Shown piece after piece: positions 20,524 to 29,640 of a stretch of 64,000 bases of DNA. The notes beneath the pieces were generated by a model that saw only the letters and a program-made list of their open reading frames with translations, was not told the DNA's origin and ran no database searches. The stretch is taken from positions 5,253,501 to 5,317,500 of the forward strand of contig OX352322.1 of NCBI GenBank assembly GCA_947090765.1. Reading direction: 5' to 3'. A program made the translations under genes and the position numbers. The first letter of the stretch is position 1. Every line of letters starts with the position of its first letter. Source of the stretch: Pseudomonas sp. MM223 (lineage in GTDB: Bacteria > Pseudomonadota > Gammaproteobacteria > Pseudomonadales > Pseudomonadaceae).

Positions 20524-22434
20524 TCAGATCTCGACCTGGGTCCCCAGCTCGATCACCCGGTTCAGCGGCAGGTTGAAGAAGCGCAGATTACCGTTGGCGT
20601 TCTTCAGCAAGAACGCGAACAGGTTGCCCCGCCAGCGCGACATCCCCTCCAGCCGAGAGGCGATCACCGTCTCGCGGCTGAGGAAGTAGGTGGTGCGCAT
20701 CGGGGTGAAGTCCAGGTCGTCCAGATGGCACAGCTTCAATGCAGCAGGCACATCCGGCTCGTCCATGAAGCCAAAGTGCAACAGCACACGGAAGAACCCG
20801 TCGCCATATGCTTCCACCTCGAAGCGCTCCTGCTCCGGTACCCGCGGCCGGTCCTCGCTGACCACGGTCAGCAACACCACCTGGCTGTGCAGCACCTGGT
20901 TATGCAGCATATTGTGCAACAGCGCATGGGGCACGGCGTCAGACCGGGCAGTGAGGAACACTGCGGTGCCTTCGACCCGGTGCGGCGGCTGGATGCGAAT
21001 ACTGCTGATAAACAGCGGCAACGGCAGCGCACCTTCGTCGATGCGCTCGACCAGGATCTGCTTGCCGCGCTTCCAGGTGCTCATCAGCAGGAACAGCACA
21101 CCACCGGCCAACACCGGGAAGGCACCGCCCTGAACGATTTTTGGCACGTTGGCGGCGAAGAACAGCCCATCGACAAACAGGAAGCCCACCAGGATCGGCA
21201 CTGCCAGCACCGGCGGCCACTTCCACAACAGCAGCATCACCGCCGACACCAGAATGGTGGTCATCAGCATGGTGCCGGTCACCGCCACACCGTAGGCCGC
21301 CGCCAGGGCGCCGGACGACTCGAAGCCGATCACCAGCAACACCACGCCCACCATCAGCGTCCAGTTCACGGCACCAATGTAGATCTGCCCCTGCTCGTCG
21401 CTGGAGGTGTGCTGGATCTGCATACGCGGAATGTAGCCCAGCTGGATGGCCTGACGGGTCAAGGAGAAGGCACCGGAAATAACTGCCTGCGAGGCGATCA
21501 CAGTGGCCATTGTGGCTAACCCGACCAACGGCAGCAGCGCCCAGCCCGGTGCCAGCAGGTAGAAGGGGTTGCGGGCCGCCTCCGGGTTTTGCAGCAGCAG
21601 TGCACCCTGGCCGAAGTAGTTGAGCACCAACGCGGGCAGCACCAGGATGAACCAGGCCCGGGCGATCGGCTTGCGGCCAAAATGCCCCATGTCGGCGTAC
21701 AGCGCCTCGGCGCCGGTCAGCGCCAGCACCACGGCGCCGAGGATGGCCACGCCCATGCCGGGGTGAACCACAAAGAAATTGACCGCCCAGCCCGGGTTGA
21801 AAGCCTTGAGCACTTCCGGGCTTTGCGAAATGCCATGCACACCCAATGCGCCCAGCACCACGAACCAGGTGACCATGATCGGGCCAAAAAGCTTGCCGAT
21901 CTTCTCGGTGCCGTGCTTCTGCACCAGGAACAACGCCACCAGCACCACCAGCGAAATCGGCACCACCCAGTGGTCGATACCGTCAAACGCCAGGCCCATG
22001 CCTTCCACGGCCGACAGCACCGACACCGCCGGGGTGATCATGCTGTCGCCATAGAACAGCGAAGCGCCGATCAAGCCGCAAATCACCATCAGCGTACGCA
22101 ACCGCGGATAGGCGGCCGTAGCCCGCCGCGCCAACGCGGTCAGCGCCATGGTACCGCCCTCGCCTTGGTTGTCGGCACGCAGGATGAACATCACGTACTT
22201 GAACGACACCACCCACAACAGCGACCACAGGATCAGCGACAGGATCCCCAGCACGCCATCATGGTTGACCGGCACCCCATAACCGCCGGTGAAAACTTCC
22301 TTGAGGGTATACAACGGGCTGGTGCCGATATCACCATAAACCACCCCGACCGCCGCCACGAGCAGGCCCAGCGACCGCGCCGCGCCCTGCTTCCCCGCGT
22401 GCCCGCCCTCGGCGTGACTGCTTGCCTGAACCAT
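20524..22434 (-). CDS. kup: Low-affinity potassium transporter Kup
   Basis: 636 residues of the KUP/HAK/KT family. The N-terminal signature [19 protein letters not shown] follows a short polar segment, then about 12 membrane helices (for example [21 protein letters not shown] split over helices 3-4, and [19 protein letters not shown]), and a cytosolic C-terminal domain from about residue 450. Imports K+ with protons. I chose the ATG at 22432-22434 because GGGAG lies 7 bp upstream; an ATG 42 bp further upstream lacks such a site. Confidence 0.95.
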   Translation of the reverse strand: MVQASSHAEGGHAGKQGAARSLGLLVAAVGVVYGDIGTSPLYTLKEVFTGGYGVPVNHDGVLGILSLILWSLLWVVSFKYVMFILRADNQGEGGTMALTALARRATAAYPRLRTLMVICGLIGASLFYGDSMITPAVSVLSAVEGMGLAFDGIDHWVVPISLVVLVALFLVQKHGTEKIGKLFGPIMVTWFVVLGALGVHGISQSPEVLKAFNPGWAVNFFVVHPGMGVAILGAVVLALTGAEALYADMGHFGRKPIARAWFILVLPALVLNYFGQGALLLQNPEAARNPFYLLAPGWALLPLVGLATMATVIASQAVISGAFSLTRQAIQLGYIPRMQIQHTSSDEQGQIYIGAVNWTLMVGVVLLVIGFESSGALAAAYGVAVTGTMLMTTILVSAVMLLLWKWPPVLAVPILVGFLFVDGLFFAANVPKIVQGGAFPVLAGGVLFLLMSTWKRGKQILVERIDEGALPLPLFISSIRIQPPHRVEGTAVFLTARSDAVPHALLHNMLHNQVLHSQVVLLTVVSEDRPRVPEQERFEVEAYGDGFFRVLLHFGFMDEPDVPAALKLCHLDDLDFTPMRTTYFLSRETVIASRLEGMSRWRGNLFAFLLKNANGNLRFFNLPLNRVIELGTQVEI

Positions 22435-22670
22435 CGACCACTCCCGCAGACGGCCATCTCGGCCCTTAGTATTCACGCGCGTGCCTGGCCCCCAAAGGCG
22501 CCTTCACGCAACGGCGCGAAGCATAGCGCAGCGTTCGTCGTATTTCTGCTGGTCAAGCGACCTTGCGCTCGCTAGAATTGCGCACTTTTTGATCAGAGGC
22601 GCCAAAAAGCGCCCGTCAAGATCGCCCGCGATTCCGGCCGGGCGACCTGCATTCAATACCGAGGTTAGTC

Positions 22671-24002
22671 ATGTCCACCACGCCCGCCACCCCCAAGGTA
22701 GGTTTCGTAAGCCTGGGTTGCCCAAAAGCCCTGGTCGATTCCGAGCGCATCCTCACCCAGCTGCGCATGGAAGGCTATGAAGTCGTGCCCACCTACGAGG
22801 ACGCCGACGTGGTGGTGGTCAACACCTGCGGCTTCATCGACAGCGCCAAGGCCGAGTCGCTGGAAGTGATCGGCGAAGCGATCAAGGAAAACGGCAAGGT
22901 CATCGTCACCGGCTGCATGGGTGTCGAGGAAGGCAGCATCCGTGACGTGCACCCCAGCGTGCTGTCGGTCACCGGCCCACAGCAGTACGAGCAGGTGGTC
23001 AATGCCGTGCATGAAGTGGTACCGCCACGCCAGGACCACAACCCGCTGATCGACCTGGTGCCGCCACAAGGCGTCAAGCTGACCCCGCGCCACTATGCGT
23101 ACCTGAAGATTTCCGAAGGCTGCAACCACAGCTGCAGCTTCTGCATCATCCCGTCGATGCGCGGCAAGCTGGTCAGCCGCCCGGTGGGTGAAGTGCTGAG
23201 CGAGGCCGAGCGCCTGGTCAAGGCCGGGGTGAAGGAGATCCTGGTGATTTCCCAGGACACCAGCGCCTACGGCGTCGACGTCAAGTACAAGACCGACTTC
23301 TGGAACGGTCGCCCGGTCAAGACCCGCATGCTTGAACTGTGCGAGGCCCTGAGCAGCCTGGGCGCCTGGGTACGCCTGCACTATGTGTACCCGTACCCGA
23401 ACGTCGACGACGTGATCCCGCTGATGGCCGCCGGCAAGATCCTGCCGTACCTGGACATCCCGTTCCAGCACGCCAGCCCGAAAGTGCTCAAGTCGATGAA
23501 GCGCCCTGCCTTCGAAGACCGCACCTTGGCGCGTATCAAGAACTGGCGCGAGCAGTGCCCTGGCTCGGTTATCCGCTCCACCTTCATCGTCGGCTTCCCG
23601 GGCGAGACCGAGGAAGACTTCCAGTACCTGCTGGACTGGCTGACCGAAGCCCAGCTCGATCGCGTGGGCTGCTTCCAGTACTCGCCGGTAGAAGGCGCAC
23701 CGGCCAACGACCTGGGCCTGGAAGAAGTACCGGACGACATCAAGCAAGCGCGCTGGGACCGCTTCATGGCCCACCAGCAAGCCATCAGCACCGCCCGCCT
23801 GCAACTGCGCATCGGCAAGGAAATCGAGGTACTCATCGACGAAGTCGAGGAACAAGGCTCGGTTGGCCGCAGCTTCTTCGATGCACCGGAAATCGACGGC
23901 AGCGTATTCATCGATGGCGACCATGGCTTCAAGCCAGGTGACAAAGTACGTTGCCGTGTAGTGGATGCCGACGAATACGACATGTGGGCAGAGCCCATCT
24001 AA
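22671..24002 (+). CDS. rimO: Ribosomal protein S12 methylthiotransferase RimO
   Basis: 443-residue radical-SAM methylthiotransferase. The N-terminal UPF0004 domain has three cluster cysteines ([23 protein letters not shown]), the radical-SAM motif is CNHSCSFC (about residue 145), and a C-terminal TRAM domain ends [14 protein letters not shown]. It adds a methylthio group to Asp88 of S12. Single gene with its own terminator. Confidence 0.96.
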   Translation: MSTTPATPKVGFVSLGCPKALVDSERILTQLRMEGYEVVPTYEDADVVVVNTCGFIDSAKAESLEVIGEAIKENGKVIVTGCMGVEEGSIRDVHPSVLSVTGPQQYEQVVNAVHEVVPPRQDHNPLIDLVPPQGVKLTPRHYAYLKISEGCNHSCSFCIIPSMRGKLVSRPVGEVLSEAERLVKAGVKEILVISQDTSAYGVDVKYKTDFWNGRPVKTRMLELCEALSSLGAWVRLHYVYPYPNVDDVIPLMAAGKILPYLDIPFQHASPKVLKSMKRPAFEDRTLARIKNWREQCPGSVIRSTFIVGFPGETEEDFQYLLDWLTEAQLDRVGCFQYSPVEGAPANDLGLEEVPDDIKQARWDRFMAHQQAISTARLQLRIGKEIEVLIDEVEEQGSVGRSFFDAPEIDGSVFIDGDHGFKPGDKVRCRVVDADEYDMWAEPI

Positions 24003-24019
24003 AGCGGCTGAAACACGAA

Positions 24020-24070
24020 AAGCCCCTGCCCCGGCATTCCCGCAAGGAATGACGGGGCAGGGGCTTTTTT
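24020..24070. terminator. Strong bidirectional terminator
   Basis: AAAAGCCCCTGCCCC / GGGGCAGGGGCTTTTTT: a long stem closed by A- and T-tracts, serving both rimO (plus) and the minus-strand operon 24073-28158. Confidence 0.93.
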
Positions 24071-24072
24071 CG

Positions 24073-24822
24073 TCAGAACGTGTGAAACAGCATCAGGCCA
24101 CCCTCAGCATCCGGGCTGGCATCAGAGAAGCCTTTGACCGCGTAGAGCTGGACTTTCCATTGCTGGTTGAGCTTGTGGGTCAGGAACAGGGTAAGTTCCT
24201 TGATCTGCGAACCGTTCGAGACCACTTTCTGCCGCCAGTCGTAGGAAGCGCCCGCCGAAGTACCTGCTGCCACAGGCAGGGCGAAGCCGAGGCTGACAAA
24301 TACCGGGTCGTCGAAATCGCTGTCGGGCGGGTCACCAAACTTCTTCCAACCCAACGTTGCAAAACCGGTGACCGGACCAAAGCCTTTGGTGATGTCAACT
24401 TGCGCGGTGTAGTCGTACTCACCGGTGCCAAGGCACTGGTCTTCATCGGCGGTGGGGAATTTGACCTTGCCGATCAGGTCCAGCATCAGGCCGCCGTCAC
24501 TGCCATCGAGCAGGGCATACCCGGCGCTGGCGACCGTGTCGCCCAGCCCGCTTTCCACATCCCGGCAACCTCCGGGCAAGGGGTCACCATTGGGGCCTAC
24601 TTCCGGGTTGGTGATGTGTAACCAGGGCACGGTGACCTTATAGGTCATGGGGCCGGTTTCATATTTACCGACCACAGGGACGTACCAGATTTCCGAAGTG
24701 GTACCCGTGCCATAGTCGCCACTGGAATAGTCCATGCCAATGGCGGCGCTGAAGGTATCGGCCAAGGTCGGCGCGCTGGCGCATGACAGCAAGCAGGCAA
24801 AAAGAGGGAGCGCGGGTCTCAT
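24073..24822 (-). CDS. Putative outer-membrane beta-barrel protein
   Basis: About 249 residues. A signal peptide (MRPALPLFACLLSCASAPTLA, cleavage before DTFSAA) precedes short amphipathic beta segments and a C-terminal strand ending in Phe (GGLMLFHTF), the classic outer-membrane barrel tail. Two Cys (in PGGCRDVES and EDQCLGTG) may form a loop disulfide. It resembles porin-like proteins grouped with the MetA-phenol-pathway/transporter family. I chose ATG 24820-24822, preceded by GAGG; a GTG two codons upstream is alternative. It is the last gene of a four-gene operon; the gap to the DUF5666 gene is about 55 bp. Confidence 0.75.
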   Translation of the reverse strand: MRPALPLFACLLSCASAPTLADTFSAAIGMDYSSGDYGTGTTSEIWYVPVVGKYETGPMTYKVTVPWLHITNPEVGPNGDPLPGGCRDVESGLGDTVASAGYALLDGSDGGLMLDLIGKVKFPTADEDQCLGTGEYDYTAQVDITKGFGPVTGFATLGWKKFGDPPDSDFDDPVFVSLGFALPVAAGTSAGASYDWRQKVVSNGSQIKELTLFLTHKLNQQWKVQLYAVKGFSDASPDAEGGLMLFHTF

Positions 24823-24877
24823 CTGCACCTCAGTACCCCTTTCGGGAAGTGTGGTCGGACTTACCCAGCCTAGTTGC

Positions 24878-26599
24878 CTAACGCCCGGATCGCTCTGGAT
24901 GCTCTACCTTTTCGGCGGTCTCTACCTTTTCCGGCTTTTCGACTTTCTCGACTTTTTCTACCTTCTCTACCTTCTCGGGCTTTTCTACTTTTTCTACTTT
25001 TTCTACCTTTTCGACTTTCTCGACCTTTTCAGGCTTTTCGACTTTCTCGACCTTCTCAACTTTTTCTACTTTCTCAACCTTTTCAGGCTTTTCTACTTTT
25101 TCTACTTTTTCTACTTTTTCTACTTTTTCGACCTTCTCAACCTTCTCAGCTTTTTCCACTTTTTCGACTTCAACCTTCTCTACCCGATCCCCCCTACCAC
25201 TGTTGCTGCTCTCGGGCTGCTCCACGGTTTCGACATGGTCTGACTTGCCGGACTTGTCCACGGTTTCGACATGCTCTGACTTGCCGGACTTGTCCACGCT
25301 TTCAGACTTGCCGTGGCCACTGGCGTCTTCAACGGTACTACGCCCACTGTGATCATCACTGCTTTCACTGCGAACGCTGGTCGCCTCGCTTGTTCCATGG
25401 CCGCTGTTGTCGGAGCCGCCTGAGTCACTGCTGCCGTGCTCGCTGCCATGCCCCGAATGGCCTCTGTCCGGGTTGGCAGCACGGTCCTCCTGGAACTCCA
25501 CACGGGTTGCCCGCAATTCGTGAGTACCACTGAGCACGCCACTCACCCGAACGCGTTGATCGAGCGCCAACGCTGCAGGCTGCCTGCCAACGATCACGGT
25601 ACCCTGCCCCAACGTCACATTGATGCCCGCGACCACCAGTTGCCGTGCCTGCACGCGCTGCACCAGCCCTTCGACCACTGCCTGCTGGACACGCCCAGCA
25701 AACGGCAGGCTCGGGTCTGGGCGGGTTTGTGCCACCTCCAGCTGACGCCCGGTCCACTGGCCGCGCACCAGCACTTCCCGTGCAGGGGCTACGCGAGTGC
25801 CCAGTTTCAACCCCTGCATGCTGCCTGGGCGGTCGATTGCACCAATGGCACTGGCCTCTCTGAGGCCTGGCGCCCGTTCAATACGGGTCGCCACCACTTC
25901 TCCCGTGGCATCGCGCAGGCCGCTGACCCGAACCGGCTCGCCCGCACGCAGCCCTTCAGCCACCCGCGCGCCTGCGGCAAGCCGCACCGGTTGGCCCATC
26001 ACCCGCAGGGGGGCCGAAGCATTGGGGAGTGCCGTCAGCGGCCCTTCGAAGACATTGAGGATCGAGATTCGCCCTGCCTGGAGGCCGCGTTGGGTGGCAA
26101 CTGCCTCCACCGCCACAACCTGCCCGATCGCCAGGTGAGCGCTGCTGGCGGGAGCACCGTTTTCACTCACCGGCACGTCTTTGCCATAGTGTACTTCCAT
26201 GCCATTGACGCAGATCGAGGCGAACCCGGTGATGGTGCCGACAATGCCGGTACCACCGGTACCGCCTGGGCTCAGGATCGGCGCACCGGTGCCGCCTACC
26301 CCGCCGTTACCGTGATCGAAATAGGTGCCGTCCACACCATCGGCCACCGCGCCAGTACCGCCGGTGCCGCCGGGGCGTTGCGGGGCGGGCGCGCCAGTGC
26401 CGCCGACGCCACCGTTATCACTGCGTACCCCGGTACCGCCCGTCCCCCCCGGAAACTGCAAGCCAGCGGCACCGGCCATACCCACTTCGTCACGGCTGAC
26501 ACAAACCGGTGCAGCGACGACCTCGGCAGGCACCACCAGGCTCGCCCCCAAGACCAGGGCAACGGCAACGGCTCTGAGGCAGCGCGTAAGGGGGGTCAT
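24878..26599 (-). CDS. Secreted DUF5666 protein with Val-Glu-Lys repeat tail
   Basis: 573 residues. It has a signal peptide (ALVLGASLVVPAEVVA), then a Gly/Thr-rich zone (about 45-125) with repeats of the type PGGTGGTG and GNGGVGGTGAP. About four beta-rich DUF5666-like units follow (about 125-370), then a Ser/His/Asp-rich linker (about 370-460), and a tail of about 100 residues built from VEK triplets with PEK every 12-18 residues. Two Cys near 30 and 145 could pair. Its ATG overlaps the DUF6502 stop (ATGA), so the two are coupled. DUF5666 has no established activity. A periplasmic or surface role is inference. Confidence 0.8.
   Translation of the reverse strand: MTPLTRCLRAVAVALVLGASLVVPAEVVAAPVCVSRDEVGMAGAAGLQFPGGTGGTGVRSDNGGVGGTGAPAPQRPGGTGGTGAVADGVDGTYFDHGNGGVGGTGAPILSPGGTGGTGIVGTITGFASICVNGMEVHYGKDVPVSENGAPASSAHLAIGQVVAVEAVATQRGLQAGRISILNVFEGPLTALPNASAPLRVMGQPVRLAAGARVAEGLRAGEPVRVSGLRDATGEVVATRIERAPGLREASAIGAIDRPGSMQGLKLGTRVAPAREVLVRGQWTGRQLEVAQTRPDPSLPFAGRVQQAVVEGLVQRVQARQLVVAGINVTLGQGTVIVGRQPAALALDQRVRVSGVLSGTHELRATRVEFQEDRAANPDRGHSGHGSEHGSSDSGGSDNSGHGTSEATSVRSESSDDHSGRSTVEDASGHGKSESVDKSGKSEHVETVDKSGKSDHVETVEQPESSNSGRGDRVEKVEVEKVEKAEKVEKVEKVEKVEKVEKVEKPEKVEKVEKVEKVEKVEKPEKVEKVEKVEKVEKVEKPEKVEKVEKVEKVEKPEKVETAEKVEHPERSGR
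24897..25180 (-). repeat. VEK-coding purine-tract tandem repeat
   Basis: About 280 bp of near-uninterrupted purine-rich coding strand made of 9-base units (GTAGAAAAA and variants) with a higher-order period near 54 bp marked by CCTGAAAAG (PEK). It encodes the charged tail of the DUF5666 protein. Such tracts are prone to copy-number change and to assembly collapse. Confidence 0.85.
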
Positions 26600-27441
26600 G
26601 GGCCTGGCGTCTTGGACAAATCGGGGTCGGTAGCTTCAGTGTAGAAATAAAGGCCGACAGTGATGCGCTGACGTTGCTCGACGCTGGGCTCATCAATGCC
26701 TTCCAGCTCTGCGGCGAGCCGGCTGAACGCCAGCAGCGTTTGCATGCCATCTTTGGCAACCACGTCACGCAACTGCTCGACGCTGGCAGGGCTCAAAGCA
26801 TCGTAGTGCACACTGCGCTCAAAGAACGGCAGGCCCTGGCCACTGAGGTTGTGCACCGCTGCGCAAGCGTGATCATGCAGATTGTGGCCGAAGTACGCAG
26901 CTTTTTCATCGAAGCCTTTCTGCGGCACGAATGCCTGGGCGTCCAGGTGCACACAATCCTGCTCATCAAGCCGGACAATGCCAAGGCGCAACCACTCGTC
27001 CAGCACCACCCGGCCGCGGATGTCGGTACTGACCGTGGCCACCAGGGCATCGAATGAGCACTCGCCACCTACACTCGCCAAACGCGGCAGTGCCAGTGCC
27101 CGGCCAGGTGCAGAGCAGAACGGTGGGCGGCTGGTCCATGCACTGACCAACTGTGCGCCCAGGGTGATGTTCGCCGGCAAGGCCTCGAGTGCCGTGCCAC
27201 CTTCGCTGCGCAGCCGCCGGACATCCTTGCGATGCACACCTGTGAGCAGGCTGATGCGGCTGTCGGTGGGCGGGGTGCCGTCCAGGCGAAATTCGCGATG
27301 GGCCACGTCGACAAACACATCCTTGAGCAGGTCGGCGAACATCGTGTAGGTCACCCCCTTGCGCAACATCAAGCGCACCAGCGGGCGCATGACGCGCCGC
27401 AGTGCGCTTAACATCGAAGGGGGCAAGGTTGGACTGATCAA
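26596..27441 (-). CDS. DUF6502 family protein
   Basis: 281 residues, no signal peptide or membrane helix. The N-terminal half has helices followed by a helix-turn-helix-like stretch (DSRISLLTGVHRKDVRRLR, about 60-78), reminiscent of a DNA-binding domain; the C-terminal half (about 150-280) is alpha-rich with paired His (GHNLHDHACAAVHNL). I use TTG at 27439-27441, 6 bp after the upstream gene's stop with AGGAG before it; an ATG at 27414 is the alternative. It is coupled to the DUF5666 gene by a 4-bp overlap. A regulatory role for the operon is my inference only. Confidence 0.7.
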   Translation of the reverse strand: MISPTLPPSMLSALRRVMRPLVRLMLRKGVTYTMFADLLKDVFVDVAHREFRLDGTPPTDSRISLLTGVHRKDVRRLRSEGGTALEALPANITLGAQLVSAWTSRPPFCSAPGRALALPRLASVGGECSFDALVATVSTDIRGRVVLDEWLRLGIVRLDEQDCVHLDAQAFVPQKGFDEKAAYFGHNLHDHACAAVHNLSGQGLPFFERSVHYDALSPASVEQLRDVVAKDGMQTLLAFSRLAAELEGIDEPSVEQRQRITVGLYFYTEATDPDLSKTPGP

Positions 27442-27447
27442 CGCCTG

Positions 27448-28158
27448 TCAGCTCCTGCTGTTGTCATCACCCGGTTCGCCACCCACATGGTTGCCATGAT
27501 CGTCACCAGGTTCACCACCAACGTGATTGCCGTGATCATCGCCAGGCTCGCCGCCGACATGATTACCATGATCATCCCCGGGCTCACCGCCAACATGGTT
27601 GCCATGATCGTCACCGGGCTCACCGCCAACGTGATTGCCGTGATCGTCACCGGGCTCACCACCCACGTGATTGCCATGATCGTCACCTGCTTCAGCATGG
27701 TTGCCGCTGCGCCCGGCGTTTGAATCACCGGCGTGGCCTTGGCCGGAGTTGCCATGGCCGCTGCCACTGTTGCCGGCATGGCCCCCCCCGTCACCGCCAC
27801 TACCGTGGCCACCGCCTCCGCCACTTCCACCACCGCTTCCACCGCCACCGCCGTGACCACCACCACCGCTTCCGCCGCCACCGCCATGGCCACCACCACC
27901 GCTTCCACCGCCTCCACCGTGGCCGCCACCACCGCCGCCGCTTCCGCCACCACCGTGACCACCGCCACCACCACCGCCACCGTGACCGCCACCACCGCCG
28001 CCGCCATGGCCACCGCCACCGCCACCGCCACCGCCATCTTTGGCGTAAGCGCTGGAGCCGTGAGAAATCGAGTCGGGGATCAAAACGATGGACGTCGACA
28101 GCACGCCAGCTACGGCAGCCGCCAGTAAAGCCTTTTTGAACAGCAGGTGGATTTGCAT
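27448..28158 (-). CDS. Secreted Gly/His-rich low-complexity protein
   Basis: 236 residues. A signal peptide (LLFKKALLAAAVAGVLSTSIVLI) precedes about 120 residues of almost pure Gly with His/Ser (GGGGSGGGGHGG type), then an Asn/Gly/His zone, and six copies of the 12-residue unit GDDHGNHVGGEP before the short tail GDDNSRS. Cysteines are absent. His and Asp density suggests divalent-metal binding (inference). I chose ATG 28156-28158, preceded by GGAGACG. It is the first gene of the four-gene operon. Confidence 0.72.
   Translation of the reverse strand: MQIHLLFKKALLAAAVAGVLSTSIVLIPDSISHGSSAYAKDGGGGGGGGGHGGGGGGGHGGGGGGGGHGGGGSGGGGGGHGGGGGSGGGGHGGGGGSGGGGHGGGGGSGGGSGGGGGHGSGGDGGGHAGNSGSGHGNSGQGHAGDSNAGRSGNHAEAGDDHGNHVGGEPGDDHGNHVGGEPGDDHGNHVGGEPGDDHGNHVGGEPGDDHGNHVGGEPGDDHGNHVGGEPGDDNSRS
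27471..27686 (-). repeat. Six tandem 36-bp units
   Basis: Six in-frame copies of a 36-bp unit encoding GDDHGNHVGGEP. Copies differ by synonymous changes at a few positions (ATG/GTG, TCG/TCA, GGG/AGG on the plus strand), while the peptide unit stays constant. This argues for selection on the amino-acid repeat. Confidence 0.9.
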
Positions 28159-28229
28159 AGTCCGTCTCCAGGTCGTCGCCACGAGAACGCCAAATCAGTC
28201 AGTAATCTTGTTATCCGTTCTTCTTTTTA

Positions 28230-28248
28230 CGTGGGATTTTTTCCCACG
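28230..28248. promoter_or_regulatory. 19-bp palindrome upstream of the low-complexity operon
   Basis: CGTGGGA-TTTTT-TCCCACG, 7-bp perfect arms, 72 bp before the start of the Gly/His-rich gene and about 100 bp before the GNAT gene. It could be an operator or a small hairpin in the divergent promoter region. Regulator unknown. Confidence 0.55.
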
Positions 28249-28352
28249 CTTAATTAATAGACCGCTGCGCCCCACGGTTCAAGCGCAGCGCGGACAAGCC
28301 GACCGGTGGTTGGCCTGCTATGTTTTCCTTATCGCCAAGGAGGACCACCGGC

Positions 28353-28805
28353 ATGCAATCGCTACTGACGCTGCAAACCCCGCACTTGCGCGACTATGGC
28401 GAGCTGGTCCAGGTCTGGGAGGACTCGGTACGTGCCACTCACGATTTTCTGCCAGAGGGCTACATCGTTTTGCTGCGCGACCAGGTGCTGCGCCGCTACC
28501 TCGACGCAGTGATGCTGGTCTGCTGCAGGGACCGACAACGCATCTGTGGCTTTGCCGGGGTCGCCAACGGGCGTGTGGACATGCTGTTTGTTGCTCCCTG
28601 CTACCGTGGCAAAGGGGTGGGCAAACGCCTGCTGCACTATGCGATCGACGAACTGAATGCCGAGCGCCTGGACGTCAACGAGCAGAACCCTCAGGCCTTG
28701 GGCTTCTACCTGCATGAAGGCTTTGAGGTAATTGGGCGTTCGGAAACCGACGGCCTGGGCCAGCCCTACCCGCTCCTGCACATGCGCCTGCGCAAAACGG
28801 CGTAA
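28353..28805 (+). CDS. GNAT family N-acetyltransferase
   Basis: 150 residues with the acetyl-CoA binding motif VDMLFVAPCYRGKGVGKRLL (R-G-x-G-x-G/A type, about residue 72-91) and the downstream helix LNAERLDVNEQNPQALGFY. The start is ATG 28353, with AAGGAGGA 9 bp upstream; a reading starting 33 bp earlier has no such site. Substrate unknown. Single gene. Confidence 0.9.
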   Translation: MQSLLTLQTPHLRDYGELVQVWEDSVRATHDFLPEGYIVLLRDQVLRRYLDAVMLVCCRDRQRICGFAGVANGRVDMLFVAPCYRGKGVGKRLLHYAIDELNAERLDVNEQNPQALGFYLHEGFEVIGRSETDGLGQPYPLLHMRLRKTA

Positions 28806-28882
28806 ATGACACAGATTCCCAGCCCCTCCGCTGCTCAGGCAGGTACAATGCAGGCCTTTCCCTGCCTTTGCGAATTGCCGTC

Positions 28883-29593
28883 ATGTCCGAACCCGTCCGC
28901 CTGTCCAAACGCCTTATCGAGCAACTTGGCTGCTCCCGCCGCGATGCCGAGCTCTATATCGAAGGTGGCTGGGTCACGGTCGATGGCGTGGTGGTCGAGC
29001 AGCCGCAGTTCAAGGTCGAAGACCAGCTTGTCGAGCTGCTCCCGGGTGCCCGCGTCGAAGCACTGGAGCCGGTAACCCTGCTGCTCAACCAGGCGGCCGG
29101 CGTGGACAGCGAAAGCGCCCGCGCCAGCATGAACATGGGCAACCTCAGCGAGGCCCACCGCGAAGGCGTGCGCGCCCTGCACGGGCATTTTACCCGGCAG
29201 GCCTGCGTGGCACCGCTCGAGCGCGGCGCCAGCGGCCTGCAGGTATTCACCCAGGACTGGCGGGTAACCCGCAAGATCGAGGCCGACCTGCGCCGCCTGG
29301 AGCAGGAATTCATTGTCGAAGTACGCGGCGAGACCACACCTCAGGCGCTGGAACGCCTGGCGCGCGGTGCCACGCGCAATGACCGCGAGCTGCCCAAGGC
29401 CAAGGCCAGCTGGCAGAACGAGACCCACCTGCGCATGGTCCTGAAAAACCCCCAGCCCGGGCAGATCGCCGAACTGTGCGCCTACCTGCGACTGGAACTG
29501 GTAAGCATGCGCCGCATTCGTCTGGGTGGCGTGTCGATGGGCAAGCTGCCCCTCGGCCAATGGCGCTATGTGGCAACTACCGAACGTTTCTAA
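28883..29593 (+). CDS. RsuA/RluB-type pseudouridine synthase-like protein, degenerate active site
   Basis: 236 residues. An N-terminal S4 RNA-binding domain (RLSKRLIEQLGCSRRDAELYI) is followed by a pseudouridine-synthase core including RKIEADLRRLEQEFIV and a C-terminal segment LRLELVSMRRIRLGGVSMGKL characteristic of small-subunit-type rRNA pseudouridine synthases. The expected catalytic motif G-R-L-D-x-x-T/S-x-G-L reads APLERGASGL, so the catalytic Asp is replaced by Glu. It may bind RNA without isomerising. The ATG at 28883 gives the normal family start; TTG at 28868 is a weaker choice. Confidence 0.85.
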   Translation: MSEPVRLSKRLIEQLGCSRRDAELYIEGGWVTVDGVVVEQPQFKVEDQLVELLPGARVEALEPVTLLLNQAAGVDSESARASMNMGNLSEAHREGVRALHGHFTRQACVAPLERGASGLQVFTQDWRVTRKIEADLRRLEQEFIVEVRGETTPQALERLARGATRNDRELPKAKASWQNETHLRMVLKNPQPGQIAELCAYLRLELVSMRRIRLGGVSMGKLPLGQWRYVATTERF

Positions 29594-29640
29594 GCAATAC
29601 GCCACGCACAAGCGTGGCACCTGAACAGGATTCAGCAGCA

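Noticed and set aside
24897..25180. CRISPR-like array
   Set aside because: Repeats are 9-base coding units with no unique spacers; they encode the VEK tail.
27438..28139. Ala/Val/Met-rich and His/Arg-rich proteins in other frames of the Gly/His-rich gene
   Set aside because: They arise from shifted or opposite reading of a low-complexity repeat. The frame with signal peptide and ribosome-binding site is the real one.
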